This document shows positions 17,747 to 26,298 of a stretch of DNA of 64,000 nucleotides, in pieces. Each line of letters begins with the position of its first letter. Within the stretch, counting starts at the first letter, position 1. The stretch is from Lachnospiraceae bacterium (GTDB lineage: Bacteria > Bacillota > Clostridia > Lachnospirales > Lachnospiraceae): positions 1-64,000 of the forward strand of contig CAJTFW010000012.1 of NCBI GenBank assembly GCA_910575445.1, written 5' to 3'. A model generated the notes under the pieces. The model ran no database searches. It saw only the letters and a program-made list of their open reading frames with translations, and was not told the DNA's origin. The position numbers and the translations under genes were made by a program.

Positions 17747-17788
17747 GCATTGTGGGAAAATCTAAACTTTTGGATTTTCCTACAATGC
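17747..17788. repeat. palindromic element, copy 3 (ends only)
   Basis: GCATTGTGGGAAAATC pairs with GGATTTTCCTACAATGC around a short loop, followed by CGACTACGGCGGAATCC. These are the outer arms and right flank of the elements at 7290 and 25886; the central ~107 bp are missing. It sits within about 30 bases of the point where the tet fragment breaks off. Confidence 0.65.
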
Positions 17789-17936
17789 CGACTACGGCGG
17801 AATCCCTCCCACTCCTTATACCTTTCTTTCCGTATACATTGAATTTGTATTTAGTAAATGCTATAATGTCCCTATTCAAATTATAAATGTGTTGAATTAG
17901 TTACATGTACATATTTTTTGTACCGGAGGAAGTGAA

Positions 17937-18458
17937 ATGAATCCAAAAATTTATCTCATTACAGGCTTAATGGCTTCTGGAAAATCTACAGTTTCCGATT
18001 TACTGGCAAAATCAATAGAAAAATGCGTCCATCTTCGTGGTGATGTGTTCCGAAAAATGATTATTTCAGGCAGAGAAAATATGTCAGCTGCCCCATCAGC
18101 GGAAGCAGTCCGCCAGCTGTACCTTCGATACAAATTGACTGCTGATGCGGCAAAGTCATACTTTGATAACGGCTTTTCTGTAGTGATCCAAGATAACTAC
18201 TACGGTGATGAATTAAACCGAATGATAAATTATCTGCATAAATACCCTGTTGAGGTTATCGTTCTTTGTCCAGATGTGGAAACAATAAAAGAAAGGGAAC
18301 GATACAGGGAGAAAACAGGCTATTCCGGCTTTACGGTCGAAACCTTATACGATACATTTATGCAGACAACACCACGGATCGGCTTTTGGCTGGACAATTC
18401 CAACCAAACACCACAGCAGACAGCAGAAACCATTCTGAACGCCAGGAAGCCGGTATGA
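17937..18458 (+). CDS. P-loop kinase, possible small-molecule phosphotransferase
   Basis: 173 residues. Walker A is GLMASGKSTVSDLLA; HLRGDVFRKMI, VVIQDNYYG and VIVLCPDVETIKERERYR (lid arginines) follow. The pattern fits the AAA_33/chloramphenicol-phosphotransferase-like and zeta-toxin-like kinase group. GGAGGAAGTGAA precedes ATG 17937. It is next to tet, and a fragment of a second, related kinase gene lies at 21840-21923. An antibiotic-modifying role is plausible from the resistance context but not shown; no antitoxin gene is visible beside it. Confidence 0.75.
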   Translation: MNPKIYLITGLMASGKSTVSDLLAKSIEKCVHLRGDVFRKMIISGRENMSAAPSAEAVRQLYLRYKLTADAAKSYFDNGFSVVIQDNYYGDELNRMINYLHKYPVEVIVLCPDVETIKERERYREKTGYSGFTVETLYDTFMQTTPRIGFWLDNSNQTPQQTAETILNARKPV

Positions 18459-18520
18459 TTGTTACATATAAGGGGAAGAAAAATTTCTTTTAGGTACTTT
18501 CTTTCCTAAAACTGATGTGA

Positions 18521-18785
18521 TATAATAGCATCATTCCAAAAAAGGAGTAAAAAATATGCGGCAAGGTATTCTTAAATAAAACTATAATCAAATAGTGGGA
18601 ACAAAGGATTATGATAGTTCCTTTTATGGGGGCTTGGTTTTTTGTGCCCAATTTAAGAATACTTTTGCCTTATCAATTTTGACATATCCGAAAAACAGCA
18701 ATCACAAACAGGTGTATGCTGTATATGTGTATGTCCGCAAATTATAATCCCCAGTGGTAAAAGTATTTTACTGCTGGGGATTTTT
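18521..18785 (+). promoter_or_regulatory. tet promoter, leader peptide and attenuator
   Basis: The TATAAT -10 at 18521-18526 is followed by AAAGGAG and a seven-codon leader ORF at 18556-18579 reading MRQGILK. GGTATTCTTAAA inside the leader can pair with TTTAAGAATACTTT around 18652-18666. A strong terminator AATCCCCAGTGGTAAAA/TTTTACTGCTGGGGATTTTT spans 18747-18785, before the GGAGGACAATCAC in front of tet. This is the same layout and largely the same sequence as the tet(M) leader, in which charged-tRNA or ribosome stalling under tetracycline lets transcription read through. Confidence 0.85.
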
Positions 18786-18820
18786 ATGCCCTTTTGGGGC
18801 TGTAAAAGGAGGACAATCAC

Positions 18821-20755
18821 ATGAAAATAATCAATATTGGAATTCTCGCCCATGTAGACGCAGGAAAAACAACATTGACGGAAAGCCTGCTGTACACCAG
18901 TGGAGCGATTGCGGAACAAGGAAACGTGGATAAAGGAACTACAAGAACAGACACTATGATTTTGGAACGGCAGCGCGGAATTACCATTCAGACAGCGGTT
19001 ACTTCTTTTTGCTGGAATGATTATAAAATCAATATCGTGGACACTCCCGGTCATATGGATTTTTTAACCGAAGCATACCGCTCTTTATCTGTCCTTGACG
19101 GAGCTGTTTTAGTCATTTCGGCAAAAGACGGCGTACAGGCACAAACCCGTATATTATTCCATGCGCTTCAGAAAATGGACATTCCGACAATTATCTTTAT
19201 AAATAAGATAGACCAAAATGGGATCGACCTGCGGCGTGTTTACCAAAGCATTAAAGATAAACTTACCAGTGATATGATTGTCATGCAGGAGGTTTCCCTG
19301 TCGCCAAAGATAACCATGACCGATATTTCTGATTTGGACAAATGGGATATGATTATTTCCGGAAGCGATGAACTATTAGAACGATATGTTGCAGAGGATT
19401 CTTTGGATATACAGGAATTACAATATGAAAAGTGCAAAAGAACCAGATGCTGCTCTTTGTTTCCTGTTTATCATGGGAGTGCAAAAGACAATTTAGGAAC
19501 AGAAAAACTGATTGAAGCGATTACAGAAACTTTCATTACAGAAACTTTCATTACAGAAACAGACGATATTCAGTCTGAATTATGTGGATATGTTTTTAAG
19601 GTTGAGTATACAGAGCGGAAAAAACGGCTTTCTTATTTACGCCTGTATCATGGGACGCTCCATTTACGGGATACCCTGCTGCTGTCAAAAAAGGAAAAAA
19701 TAAAGATTACAGAAATGTGTATTCCGTCAAATGGTGAAATCGTCCCGGCTGACCATGCCTGTCCGGGAGAAATTGTTATTTTAGCTGATGATACTTTGAA
19801 ACTGAACGACATTCTGGGAAATGAAAAACTCCTGCCTCACAAAACACGGATTGATAATCCCATGCCATTACTTCGGACAACGGTAGAGCCGCAAAAGCCG
19901 GAGCAAAGGGAGGCCCTGTTAAATGCCCTCGCAGAGATTGCTGATACAGACCCTCTTTTGCATTTTGACATTGATACTGTTACACATGAGATTATATTAT
20001 CTTTTTTGGGAAAAGTACAGTTAGAAGTTATTTGTTCGCTATTAGAAGAAAAATATCATGTGGGCGTGGCTATGAAAGAGCCTTCGGTTATTTATCTGGA
20101 AAGACCGCAAAAAAAAGCGAGCTACACGATTCATATTGAAGTGCCGCCGAATCCGTTTTGGGCATCTATTGGTTTGACTGTAACACCGCTTCCTGTTGGA
20201 AGCGGAACACAATATAAAAGCGAGGTATCTCTCGGCTATTTAAACCAAAGTTTTCAAAATGCCGTCATGGAGGGTGTGCGTTATGGAATGGAGCAGGGCT
20301 TATATGGCTGGGGAGTGACAGACTGCCAAATTTGTTTTGATTATGGAGTTTATTACAGCCCGGTCAGCACCCCCGCTGATTTTCGTTTTCTTGCGCCTGT
20401 CGTGTTGGAGCAGGCGTTGAAAAAAGCAGGGACACAACTGTTGGAACCATACCTTTCCTTTACCCTTTTTGCACCGCAGGAATATCTTTCACGGGCTTAT
20501 AATGACGCACCAAAGTATTGCGCAATCATTGAATCAACCAGACTTGAAAAAGATGAAGTTATTTTTAAGGGGGAAATCCCTGCCCGTTGTATCGGTGAAT
20601 ATAGAAATGATTTGAATTTTTATACAAATGGAAGAAGTGTCTGCATTACAGAATTAAAAGGGTATCAGGAAACTTCCGGCGAGCCTGTGTTTCAGCCACG
20701 CCGCCCGAACAGCCGTTTAGACAAGATCCGGCATATGTTTCAGAAGATAATGTAA
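18821..20755 (+). CDS. tet: tetracycline resistance ribosomal protection protein
   Basis: 644-residue EF-G-like GTPase that removes tetracycline from the ribosome. G1 is [10 protein letters not shown]3 DTPGHMDF, G4 NKID, and the C-terminus [18 protein letters not shown] is the tet(M/O/W) hallmark with [10 protein letters not shown]. Family members are usually 639 residues. The extra five come from a 15-bp tandem duplication around 19530-19560 that gives the repeated [13 protein letters not shown]. The sequence mixes features recalled from Tet(W), Tet(O), Tet(32) and Tet(44) and equals none of them, so I do not assign a class. Expression is controlled by the leader upstream. Confidence 0.93.
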   Translation: MKIINIGILAHVDAGKTTLTESLLYTSGAIAEQGNVDKGTTRTDTMILERQRGITIQTAVTSFCWNDYKINIVDTPGHMDFLTEAYRSLSVLDGAVLVISAKDGVQAQTRILFHALQKMDIPTIIFINKIDQNGIDLRRVYQSIKDKLTSDMIVMQEVSLSPKITMTDISDLDKWDMIISGSDELLERYVAEDSLDIQELQYEKCKRTRCCSLFPVYHGSAKDNLGTEKLIEAITETFITETFITETDDIQSELCGYVFKVEYTERKKRLSYLRLYHGTLHLRDTLLLSKKEKIKITEMCIPSNGEIVPADHACPGEIVILADDTLKLNDILGNEKLLPHKTRIDNPMPLLRTTVEPQKPEQREALLNALAEIADTDPLLHFDIDTVTHEIILSFLGKVQLEVICSLLEEKYHVGVAMKEPSVIYLERPQKKASYTIHIEVPPNPFWASIGLTVTPLPVGSGTQYKSEVSLGYLNQSFQNAVMEGVRYGMEQGLYGWGVTDCQICFDYGVYYSPVSTPADFRFLAPVVLEQALKKAGTQLLEPYLSFTLFAPQEYLSRAYNDAPKYCAIIESTRLEKDEVIFKGEIPARCIGEYRNDLNFYTNGRSVCITELKGYQETSGEPVFQPRRPNSRLDKIRHMFQKIM

Positions 20756-21300
20756 CATCTTGCGCAATGCAAACGTTCATTGCTGGCTATTGCGAAATAT
20801 CATTGATAAAATCAGCATCAGAGAGGAGGAACTATTTTGAACCAGAAACAGACGGATATTACAACAGGAAAACAAATACGTCATCTGCGGACACAATCGG
20901 GAATGACACAGGAAGAACTGGCCGGGGAATTGAATGTTACCCGGCAGGCGCTATCGAATTGGGAGAGAGATGTTAATGAACCCGATTTAAATACATTGAA
21001 AAAAATTTGTTTTCTTTTTGGCGTCCACATGGACGATTTTGCGAAGGAGATAATAACAAAAATGGAAACATGTGAAAAAAAGGAGAAACGACAATTTAAT
21101 AAGTATGATATGGCAATTGGACTTTTTTATGGTGTCGGGATATTTCTTGGCATTGGTATTTTCTTTGTTGGCGGTTTTATGACAATGTCGGGTGCAGGGT
21201 GGGGAGCATCACTATTTGGCGGTGGCTGTTTTTCTCTTGTATTTGGCTTGCTATGCCATGCGGTAATTACATTGAGAAGAAGTGACAAATGATGACATAT
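20360..21300 (+). repeat. inverted duplication, right arm
   Basis: This is the plus-strand partner of 16761-17720: the 3' end of the intact tet gene, the 80-bp spacer starting CTTGCGCAATGCAA, and the HTH-membrane gene. Homology stops a few bases after that gene (shared ATGATGACATAT). Confidence 0.85.
20837..21292 (+). CDS. XRE regulator with two membrane helices, intact copy
   Basis: 151 residues. The N-terminal XRE helix-turn-helix (IRHLRTQSGMTQEELAGELNVTRQALSNWE) is followed by a linker and two glycine-rich membrane helices. TTG 20837 is used as start because GAGAGGAGGA precedes it and the frame is open throughout. It follows tet by 80 bases and may be co-transcribed. Membrane-tethered XRE proteins can respond to envelope signals, but the target is unknown. 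A stem AAGCCGCTGCT/AGCGGCGGCTT at 21337-21371 is a likely terminator. Confidence 0.8.
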   Translation: MNQKQTDITTGKQIRHLRTQSGMTQEELAGELNVTRQALSNWERDVNEPDLNTLKKICFLFGVHMDDFAKEIITKMETCEKKEKRQFNKYDMAIGLFYGVGIFLGIGIFFVGGFMTMSGAGWGASLFGGGCFSLVFGLLCHAVITLRRSDK

Positions 21301-21336
21301 CCTGCTTTCTGGACTTTTCGGTCATATCGCAAAAAA

Positions 21337-21371
21337 AGCCGCTGCTTTTGGCTTTCCAATAGCGGCGGCTT
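21337..21371 (+). terminator. hairpin after the HTH-membrane gene
   Basis: AAGCCGCTGCT pairs with AGCGGCGGCTT. It lies 45 bases after the stop codon at 21292, with A-rich sequence in front, so on the minus strand it also has a T run. It is absent from the left arm of the duplication. Confidence 0.55.
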
Positions 21372-21521
21372 AATGCAAGCGGCGGCAAAGGGAAATATCC
21401 TTTGCATACCTTACAGAAGAAAAGTTTTGCAGCATTACAAAAATAAAAGCCTATACCATTTTGGAAAGAAAAGATACATAATAGTCAAGACAGCAACAAT
21501 CAGAAGTTATGGAGGGTAACA

Positions 21522-21725
21522 ATGGAATATAGTAAGGAAGATTTAATGGAAGCAAAACGGCAAATTGATTCAACATTGCATAAATTGCGGGAAACCATAA
21601 TAACCTTTGAAGCAAAAGAAACTCCAGAGAGATATAAGTCACAGATTACTTTGGCGAAAAGACGGATAAGGGCTTTTGAAATAGCAAATTATTTTATAGA
21701 AAACGAGATTGAAAACAGTCAGTAA
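21522..21725 (+). CDS. small helical protein of unknown function
   Basis: 67 residues, starting MEYSKEDLMEAKRQIDSTLHKL, charged and predicted to be two helices. GGAGGGTAACA precedes ATG 21522, a strong translation signal. No family is recognised. It is followed by a kinase gene fragment. Confidence 0.6.
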   Translation: MEYSKEDLMEAKRQIDSTLHKLRETIITFEAKETPERYKSQITLAKRRIRAFEIANYFIENEIENSQ

Positions 21726-21839
21726 ATTCAAAACAAATGTATCTTTGGCGTTGGCATTCGTTTTGAATGCTGTAATCTTAATCGAAAGAACCATAATCTG
21801 AAAAGGGAGATAATATTTAAAAAACATTAAGGAAAATTT

Positions 21840-21923
21840 GGCTACTCCCCATACTGGCTTTTGCTAAACAACTCCAACCAGTCACCCCAGCAGACAGTAA
21901 CCTCCATTTTGAAACTGGAATAA
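21840..21923 (+). pseudogene. 3' fragment of a kinase gene
   Basis: The frame reads GYSPYWLLLNNSNQSPQQTV and ends TSILKLE-stop. It aligns with the end of the intact kinase at 17937-18458 (GFWLDNSNQTPQQTAETILN). No upstream part is present. A second kinase of this family was therefore once here and has been lost except for about 27 codons. Confidence 0.65.
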
Positions 21924-21935
21924 ATTTATCGATCA

Positions 21936-22481
21936 TCACAATTCCAATCTCATAGAAATGACTTCCTGAAATCCGACTATGCGGGAGCGAAATCCTTTGG
22001 GATTTCTTCCACACTCAACAAATCCAGCCCGTTCATACATAGAAACTGCTCTTTCATTTTCAGCAACTACTTTAAGTTCAAGCTGGTTATATCCCGCTGT
22101 TTTAGCACATTCGATACACGAAGTCAGCAAAGCCTTACCAATTCCAAGTCCCCAATACTTTTTCACAACACTGATGCCAAATTCTGCTCGATGCCGTACC
22201 TTATATTTTGTACCGATTGCCTCAATTCCTGCTGTTCCCGCAATTACACTGTCAACTATGGCAAGCAATTCAATCTCTCTTTCACTCTCAGCTTTTTCTT
22301 TCAGAAACTGGCTCTCCTGTTCGACATTAAAACTGTTTTCATCTGGATATGTAAGCAAATAATCTGTTTCACTATGTGTCAGATTGAAATTATCCACTAC
22401 AAGCTGACCATCACTCTCTGTTCCATTCCTCAAACAACATTCCATGCCATTACTTAATATTATTGTTTTGTTATATCTCAT
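21936..22481 (-). CDS. GNAT acetyltransferase
   Basis: 181 residues. The acetyl-CoA site is visible as EFGISVVKKYWGLGIGKALLTSCIECAK, followed by LELKVVAENERAVSMYERAGF, the RimI/RimJ-like pattern. ATG 22481 is chosen over 22526 because AAAGGAG lies six bases before it. It could act on protein N-termini or on a small molecule; the substrate is not evident. It is accessory cargo in the resistance region of the ICE. Confidence 0.85.
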   Translation of the reverse strand: MRYNKTIILSNGMECCLRNGTESDGQLVVDNFNLTHSETDYLLTYPDENSFNVEQESQFLKEKAESEREIELLAIVDSVIAGTAGIEAIGTKYKVRHRAEFGISVVKKYWGLGIGKALLTSCIECAKTAGYNQLELKVVAENERAVSMYERAGFVECGRNPKGFRSRIVGFQEVISMRLEL

Positions 22482-22538
22482 AACTGCTCCTTTACTGACA
22501 ACTGTCCTCAAAGTCAGCTTCTTCATCTATACAATATC

Positions 22539-23402
22539 CTAATCAGAAAAATGTTTTCTCATTTCATATTGTTTAACAAATACACTAAATTTCAATTTCT
22601 TCAAAAAAGCGTTCAATGCCTGATCCCGTTCATCCACATTTATTACCCTCATCTCTAAACTCTTTGTTTGTTTAAGTAAATCTAACAAAATCTCTGTGGC
22701 AACTCCCATTCTGCGATATTGGGGATGTACCGCTAACTGCGCAATATCTCCTTTTATTTTGTCCACAATACCATATCCAATCAAGTTTCCATCAAATTTA
22801 ACAATCGTATAAGAAAAGGATTTAGCGATTGCACAAACAGCATCTTTTGCGTTTTGCCATGAAGGTGGATAAGTCCAAAAATCTTTGACCGCTGTCCATT
22901 GATCATCTTGTAATTTTTCCGGATGTTCCAGTTTCCACACTTTATGTACGCCCGGTTCTTTTATCTTGCCCGTCAGTTGGTAACAATTCAATATTCTGTT
23001 AATTCGAAATCCCTGTTTTTTATATAAAGTGAGCGCCTTCTCATTATCTTGAATCACTTCCAGTTGATACATGCTGATTTTATTTTTTATACATATAGTG
23101 CTAACCAGATTCAATAATTCCCCCATAATTCCTGTTCTCCGAAAATCGGGGATAACTCCTGTTCCGAGGTCATAGACTGTCTTTTCGTTATCCCAATCTC
23201 TCACTCCATTCAAGATAAAACCGACAAGCGTTCTATCTGCAAAGGCTCCAACTGAAACCGCAGGCATAAATCCATTTCTTTTCAGCATTGTTTCAAAAGA
23301 TTTAAAAGGCATATCAACTGAAACCTGATAATCAGAAAATGCCTGTGTAAACGCTTCGTATATACAAACGGAATCTGTATTTTCCAATGTCCGGTATTCC
23401 AT
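22539..23402 (-). CDS. double-domain GNAT acetyltransferase
   Basis: 287 residues with two GNAT folds. The first has DLGTGVIPDFRRTGIMGELL and YQLEVIQDNEKALTLYKKQGF. The second has IAQLAVHPQYRRMGVATEILLDLL and INVDERDQALNAFLKKLKF. AAGGAG precedes the ATG. It lies 57 bases upstream of the other GNAT gene, in the same direction, and probably shares its transcript. Substrate unknown. Confidence 0.85.
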   Translation of the reverse strand: MEYRTLENTDSVCIYEAFTQAFSDYQVSVDMPFKSFETMLKRNGFMPAVSVGAFADRTLVGFILNGVRDWDNEKTVYDLGTGVIPDFRRTGIMGELLNLVSTICIKNKISMYQLEVIQDNEKALTLYKKQGFRINRILNCYQLTGKIKEPGVHKVWKLEHPEKLQDDQWTAVKDFWTYPPSWQNAKDAVCAIAKSFSYTIVKFDGNLIGYGIVDKIKGDIAQLAVHPQYRRMGVATEILLDLLKQTKSLEMRVINVDERDQALNAFLKKLKFSVFVKQYEMRKHFSD

Positions 23403-23423
23403 ATTTTCTCCTTAATGCTATAT

Positions 23424-23780
23424 TTACTCTATTGGAAGATTGTGCTGTTTCAAAAATGAAAGCTTATCCCAATAGCCTCGTTGGAATAAAATTTTCCCAT
23501 TCACTACCTGAAAAAAACCACACCCCCGTAACCCCAATGGATCACGCCATTCAAGGATTGCCCATTGCCCATCCTCAAAAATATTTTCCACGATAGCTGT
23601 CATATCCGCTGTTGAAAATTCGGCTGTGAACATGGTACGGATTGCTTCAATTCCTACTACTGGCTCATTCGCTACTTGGTGATTCGTCGCATTTTCATGA
23701 TAAAGGGCTGTAATTGCTTCCACATCATGTTTATTGAATGCATCTACCCATAACTGAACAACTTCTTTCGGTCTTAACAT
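23424..23780 (-). CDS. NTF2/SnoaL-like protein
   Basis: 118 residues with the cone-shaped NTF2 fold pattern: VQLWVDAFNKHDVEAITALYHENATNH, GIEAIRTMFTAEF, then FFQVVNGKILFQRGYWD. GGAGGAAAAACAG precedes the ATG. It heads the three-gene accessory transcript with the two acetyltransferases. Such proteins can be enzymes or ligand binders; function not assigned. Confidence 0.8.
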   Translation of the reverse strand: MLRPKEVVQLWVDAFNKHDVEAITALYHENATNHQVANEPVVGIEAIRTMFTAEFSTADMTAIVENIFEDGQWAILEWRDPLGLRGCGFFQVVNGKILFQRGYWDKLSFLKQHNLPIE

Positions 23781-23849
23781 TTCTGTTTTTCCTCCTATGC
23801 CTTGTGTGTTTTTATTATATCAAAAAGCAAGTTGAAAGTCGAGAATCAT

Positions 23850-24150
23850 TATAAAGACACAAAAACTCCACAAACCAACACACCCTCCGGGAGTGTCGAG
23901 GGTAGAATAGCAAGCACTGCCTATGTCCGGACACATAGGCGAAATTCCCCATACTTCCCTGCCGTCCGTATGATGAAATTTCCATAGGGAAGTATCCCTA
24001 ACCCTCTTTGATTTTCTTTCTGCTTTTTCCCTGCCAGTCCTTGAACATTCTCCGCAGATTTGCTATAATAACACACGGATAATTCTATCCAAAAACAACT
24101 GAACAGACACGAAACCAGACTGTTGTAAACCGAACATTTTACGGCAGTTT
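23850..24150. promoter_or_regulatory. oriT: candidate origin of transfer upstream of mobC
   Basis: The 405-bp gap before mobC has several dyads close together. GCCTATGT/ACATAGGC at 23919-23940 is a perfect palindrome around CCGGAC. ATACTTCCCT (23951-23960) and AGGGAAGTAT (23986-23995) form a perfect 10-bp inverted repeat. ACACCCTC/GAGTGT lies around 23879-23896. GAAATTCCCCATA and GAAATTTCCATA are near-repeats. MOBP relaxases usually nick next to such inverted repeats just upstream of mobC, so this is the best oriT candidate in the window. The nick site itself is not identified. Confidence 0.5.
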
Positions 24151-24185
24151 TTTTGTACCCAAAAACAGGAAAGGAAGTATCAGAA

Positions 24186-24527
24186 ATGGCAAACAGGACA
24201 CGCACCAACCGGAATGAATTTCACTTAGACGATAAAGAGCAGTTTATCCTTGATGAGAAGTTTAAGCTGTCCGGCATGAAAAGCAAATCAGCTTTCCTCC
24301 GGAAACTCATTCTCTATGGATATGTCTATGATGTTGATTACAGTTTCCTCCGGGAGTACAACACAGAGCTTGGACGAATCAGCTCAAGCCTGAACCAGAT
24401 TGCGAAAAGAATTAACAGTACAAACCATGTCTATCAGGAAGATATGGACGAAGTAAAGGAGTTGATGAAACAGGTATGGCATACACAAAAATCCATGCTA
24501 TCACAGCAACCGTTGATAAAGCGGTAG
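24186..24527 (+). CDS. mobC: relaxosome accessory protein MobC
   Basis: 113 residues starting MANRTRTNRNEFHLDDKEQ. A ribbon-helix-helix-like N-terminus and the conserved LSGMKSKSAFLRKLILYG and SSSLNQIAKRIN motifs identify plasmid-mobilisation MobC. ATG 24186 is preferred over 24153, with AAAGGAAG about 13 bases upstream. It overlaps the relaxase start by 52 bases. It is expected to bind oriT DNA and help MobA open the nick site. Confidence 0.88.
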   Translation: MANRTRTNRNEFHLDDKEQFILDEKFKLSGMKSKSAFLRKLILYGYVYDVDYSFLREYNTELGRISSSLNQIAKRINSTNHVYQEDMDEVKELMKQVWHTQKSMLSQQPLIKR

Positions 24528-25849
24528 CCTACATCTGTAACCCGGATAAGACTGATGAAAGCATCTACATTTCCTCTTACGCCTGTGCGCCGGAAACCGC
24601 AGCAATTGACTTCAAATATACCTTAGACCACTGCCGGGAAAACAGCCCGAATAAAGCCTATCATCTGATACAGGCTTTCGCTCCCGGAGAGGTCAGTTTT
24701 GAAGAAGCGCATCAAATAGGAAAAGAGCTTGCCGACAAAGTTTTAGAGGGAAAATATTCTTACGTTGTCACCACACATATTGATAAAGGTCACGTCCATA
24801 ACCATATCATTTTTTGTGCCGCCGACAACTTTGAACATAACAAATATCATGACTGCAAACAGACCTATTACCGCATCCGGAAATTAAGCGATGAGTTATG
24901 CAGCGAGCATAATCTTTCCGTCATTATCCCCGGTGGGGAGCGTGGTAAAAAATATAACGAATGGCAGTCAGACAAGAATGGTGCCGCATGGAAAACGCAG
25001 ATAAGAAAAGACATCAATGCTGCCATAAAATCATCTTCCACCTATGAGGAATTTCTGCTCCTGATGCGGGCAAAAGGCTATGAAATAAAAGGGGAAAGTT
25101 CTGGGGAAGATGCGCCAAAATATATCTCATTTCGCCCACTTGGAAAAGACCGTTTTGTGCGTGGCAGTGTAAAATCACTCGGCAGGGAATACACAAAAGA
25201 ACGCATCAAAGAACGGATTGAATTGAAACGGGAGAGGAAAGCTGTTATCCCGAAAAAAGATTACGCAAACAAAAGGCTGGTTGACACCTCTGATGAAAAA
25301 TTCCAGAACAGTCCGGGACTGCAAAGGTGGGCAGCAATTGAGAATTTAAAGATTGCTGCACAGGCTTACAATGAAGCCGGTTCTATAAAAGAACTGGAGC
25401 AGAAAATCGCCACCACAGCCGCCACCGGGAAGGAAGCAAAACAGACTGTCCGTAAATTAGAAAACCGCATCAAAGACCTTGCGGAAATTATCAAATATGC
25501 AGAACAGTATAAGGCAAATAAATCCTATAACATCGCCTACAAAAAGGCTAAGAACCCCGACGCATATTTCCGTAAACATGAGAGCCAGATCATTCTCTAT
25601 GGCGGCGCAAGGCGTATGCTGGAACAGGCGGGCATCAGTCTAAAAGGCTTGAACATTGACAAGCTGAAAGCAGAATATCAGGAGCTGACCGCACAGAAGA
25701 AAGAACTGACTGACACCTACAAAAACTGTGATAAGGAACTGAAATCGCTGAACCGGAAACTGGAAAATCTCAACCAGTATTTAGGGCGCTCAGAGCCGCA
25801 GAAAGACGCACCAAAAGAGCCAGACAGGAATAACACCCCTGCCCGGTAA
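24476..25849 (+). CDS. mobA: MOBP-type relaxase MobA
   Basis: 457 residues. The relaxase domain has an N-terminal Tyr-containing segment (MAYTKIHAI...AVAYICN), the helper HLIQAFAPGE and the metal-binding three-His motif THIDKGHVHNHIIF (about 100-113). The C-terminal third is a charged coiled coil. It nicks oriT and pilots the strand through the VirD4/VirB4 channel encoded further right. It is transcribed toward the transfer operon. It lacks the R-[IV]-S-[IV]-K-[ED]-K-L tail of other ICE proteins. Confidence 0.92.
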   Translation: MAYTKIHAITATVDKAVAYICNPDKTDESIYISSYACAPETAAIDFKYTLDHCRENSPNKAYHLIQAFAPGEVSFEEAHQIGKELADKVLEGKYSYVVTTHIDKGHVHNHIIFCAADNFEHNKYHDCKQTYYRIRKLSDELCSEHNLSVIIPGGERGKKYNEWQSDKNGAAWKTQIRKDINAAIKSSSTYEEFLLLMRAKGYEIKGESSGEDAPKYISFRPLGKDRFVRGSVKSLGREYTKERIKERIELKRERKAVIPKKDYANKRLVDTSDEKFQNSPGLQRWAAIENLKIAAQAYNEAGSIKELEQKIATTAATGKEAKQTVRKLENRIKDLAEIIKYAEQYKANKSYNIAYKKAKNPDAYFRKHESQIILYGGARRMLEQAGISLKGLNIDKLKAEYQELTAQKKELTDTYKNCDKELKSLNRKLENLNQYLGRSEPQKDAPKEPDRNNTPAR

Positions 25850-25885
25850 AAAGAGCGGAGAATCGCCTGTTAAAAGCAAAAAAAA

Positions 25886-26035
25886 GCACTGTGGAAATGT
25901 GCATAACTCCCCATTCCGTCATGGACAACACCGTTCACAGGACATGGAAAAGCAAAGTGCAGCTTTCCCACATCCTGCAAACAATGTTGCCCACAACTCC
26001 ATGAGAAGGGGAGTTATACACATTACGCACAGTGC
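25886..26035. repeat. 150-bp palindromic element, copy 2
   Basis: GCACTGTGGAAATG + TGCATAACTCCCC pairs with GGGGAGTTATACACA + TTACGCACAGTGC. Inner stems are CATGGACAACA with TGTTGCCCACAACTCCATG and GGACATGGAAAAGC with GCTTTCCCACATCC. It begins 37 bases after the mobA stop. The right flank GACGCCTGCTGAATCC matches the other copies. It is the best-paired of the three. The surrounding gap 25850-26336 carries no gene. Confidence 0.75.
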
Positions 26036-26298
26036 CGACGCCTGCTGAATCCCACTCTTTCCTTCCTGCCTTTTTATATGATTCGTAAAAATCTCTTGCA
26101 GGCAAGGCTCTTTTCCTGTAATATAGTCAACAAATCCGCAAAAAAATAGGAGTGCCGAAGCACCCCCGTTTCCTAAACCCTCTTGCAAAATCCGCAGTGT
26201 TGGTTTATAATCATCATAGAAGCCGAAGGATTCTAGCACGTCCGACGGTTGTACAATCGGAAACGAGTAATCAATTTTAGAAAAACAAACGGATCACT

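Noticed and set aside
18821-20755. Naming the gene tet(W), tet(O), tet(32) or tet(44)
   Set aside because: Recalled sequences of each class differ at many positions along the protein; class needs a real alignment.
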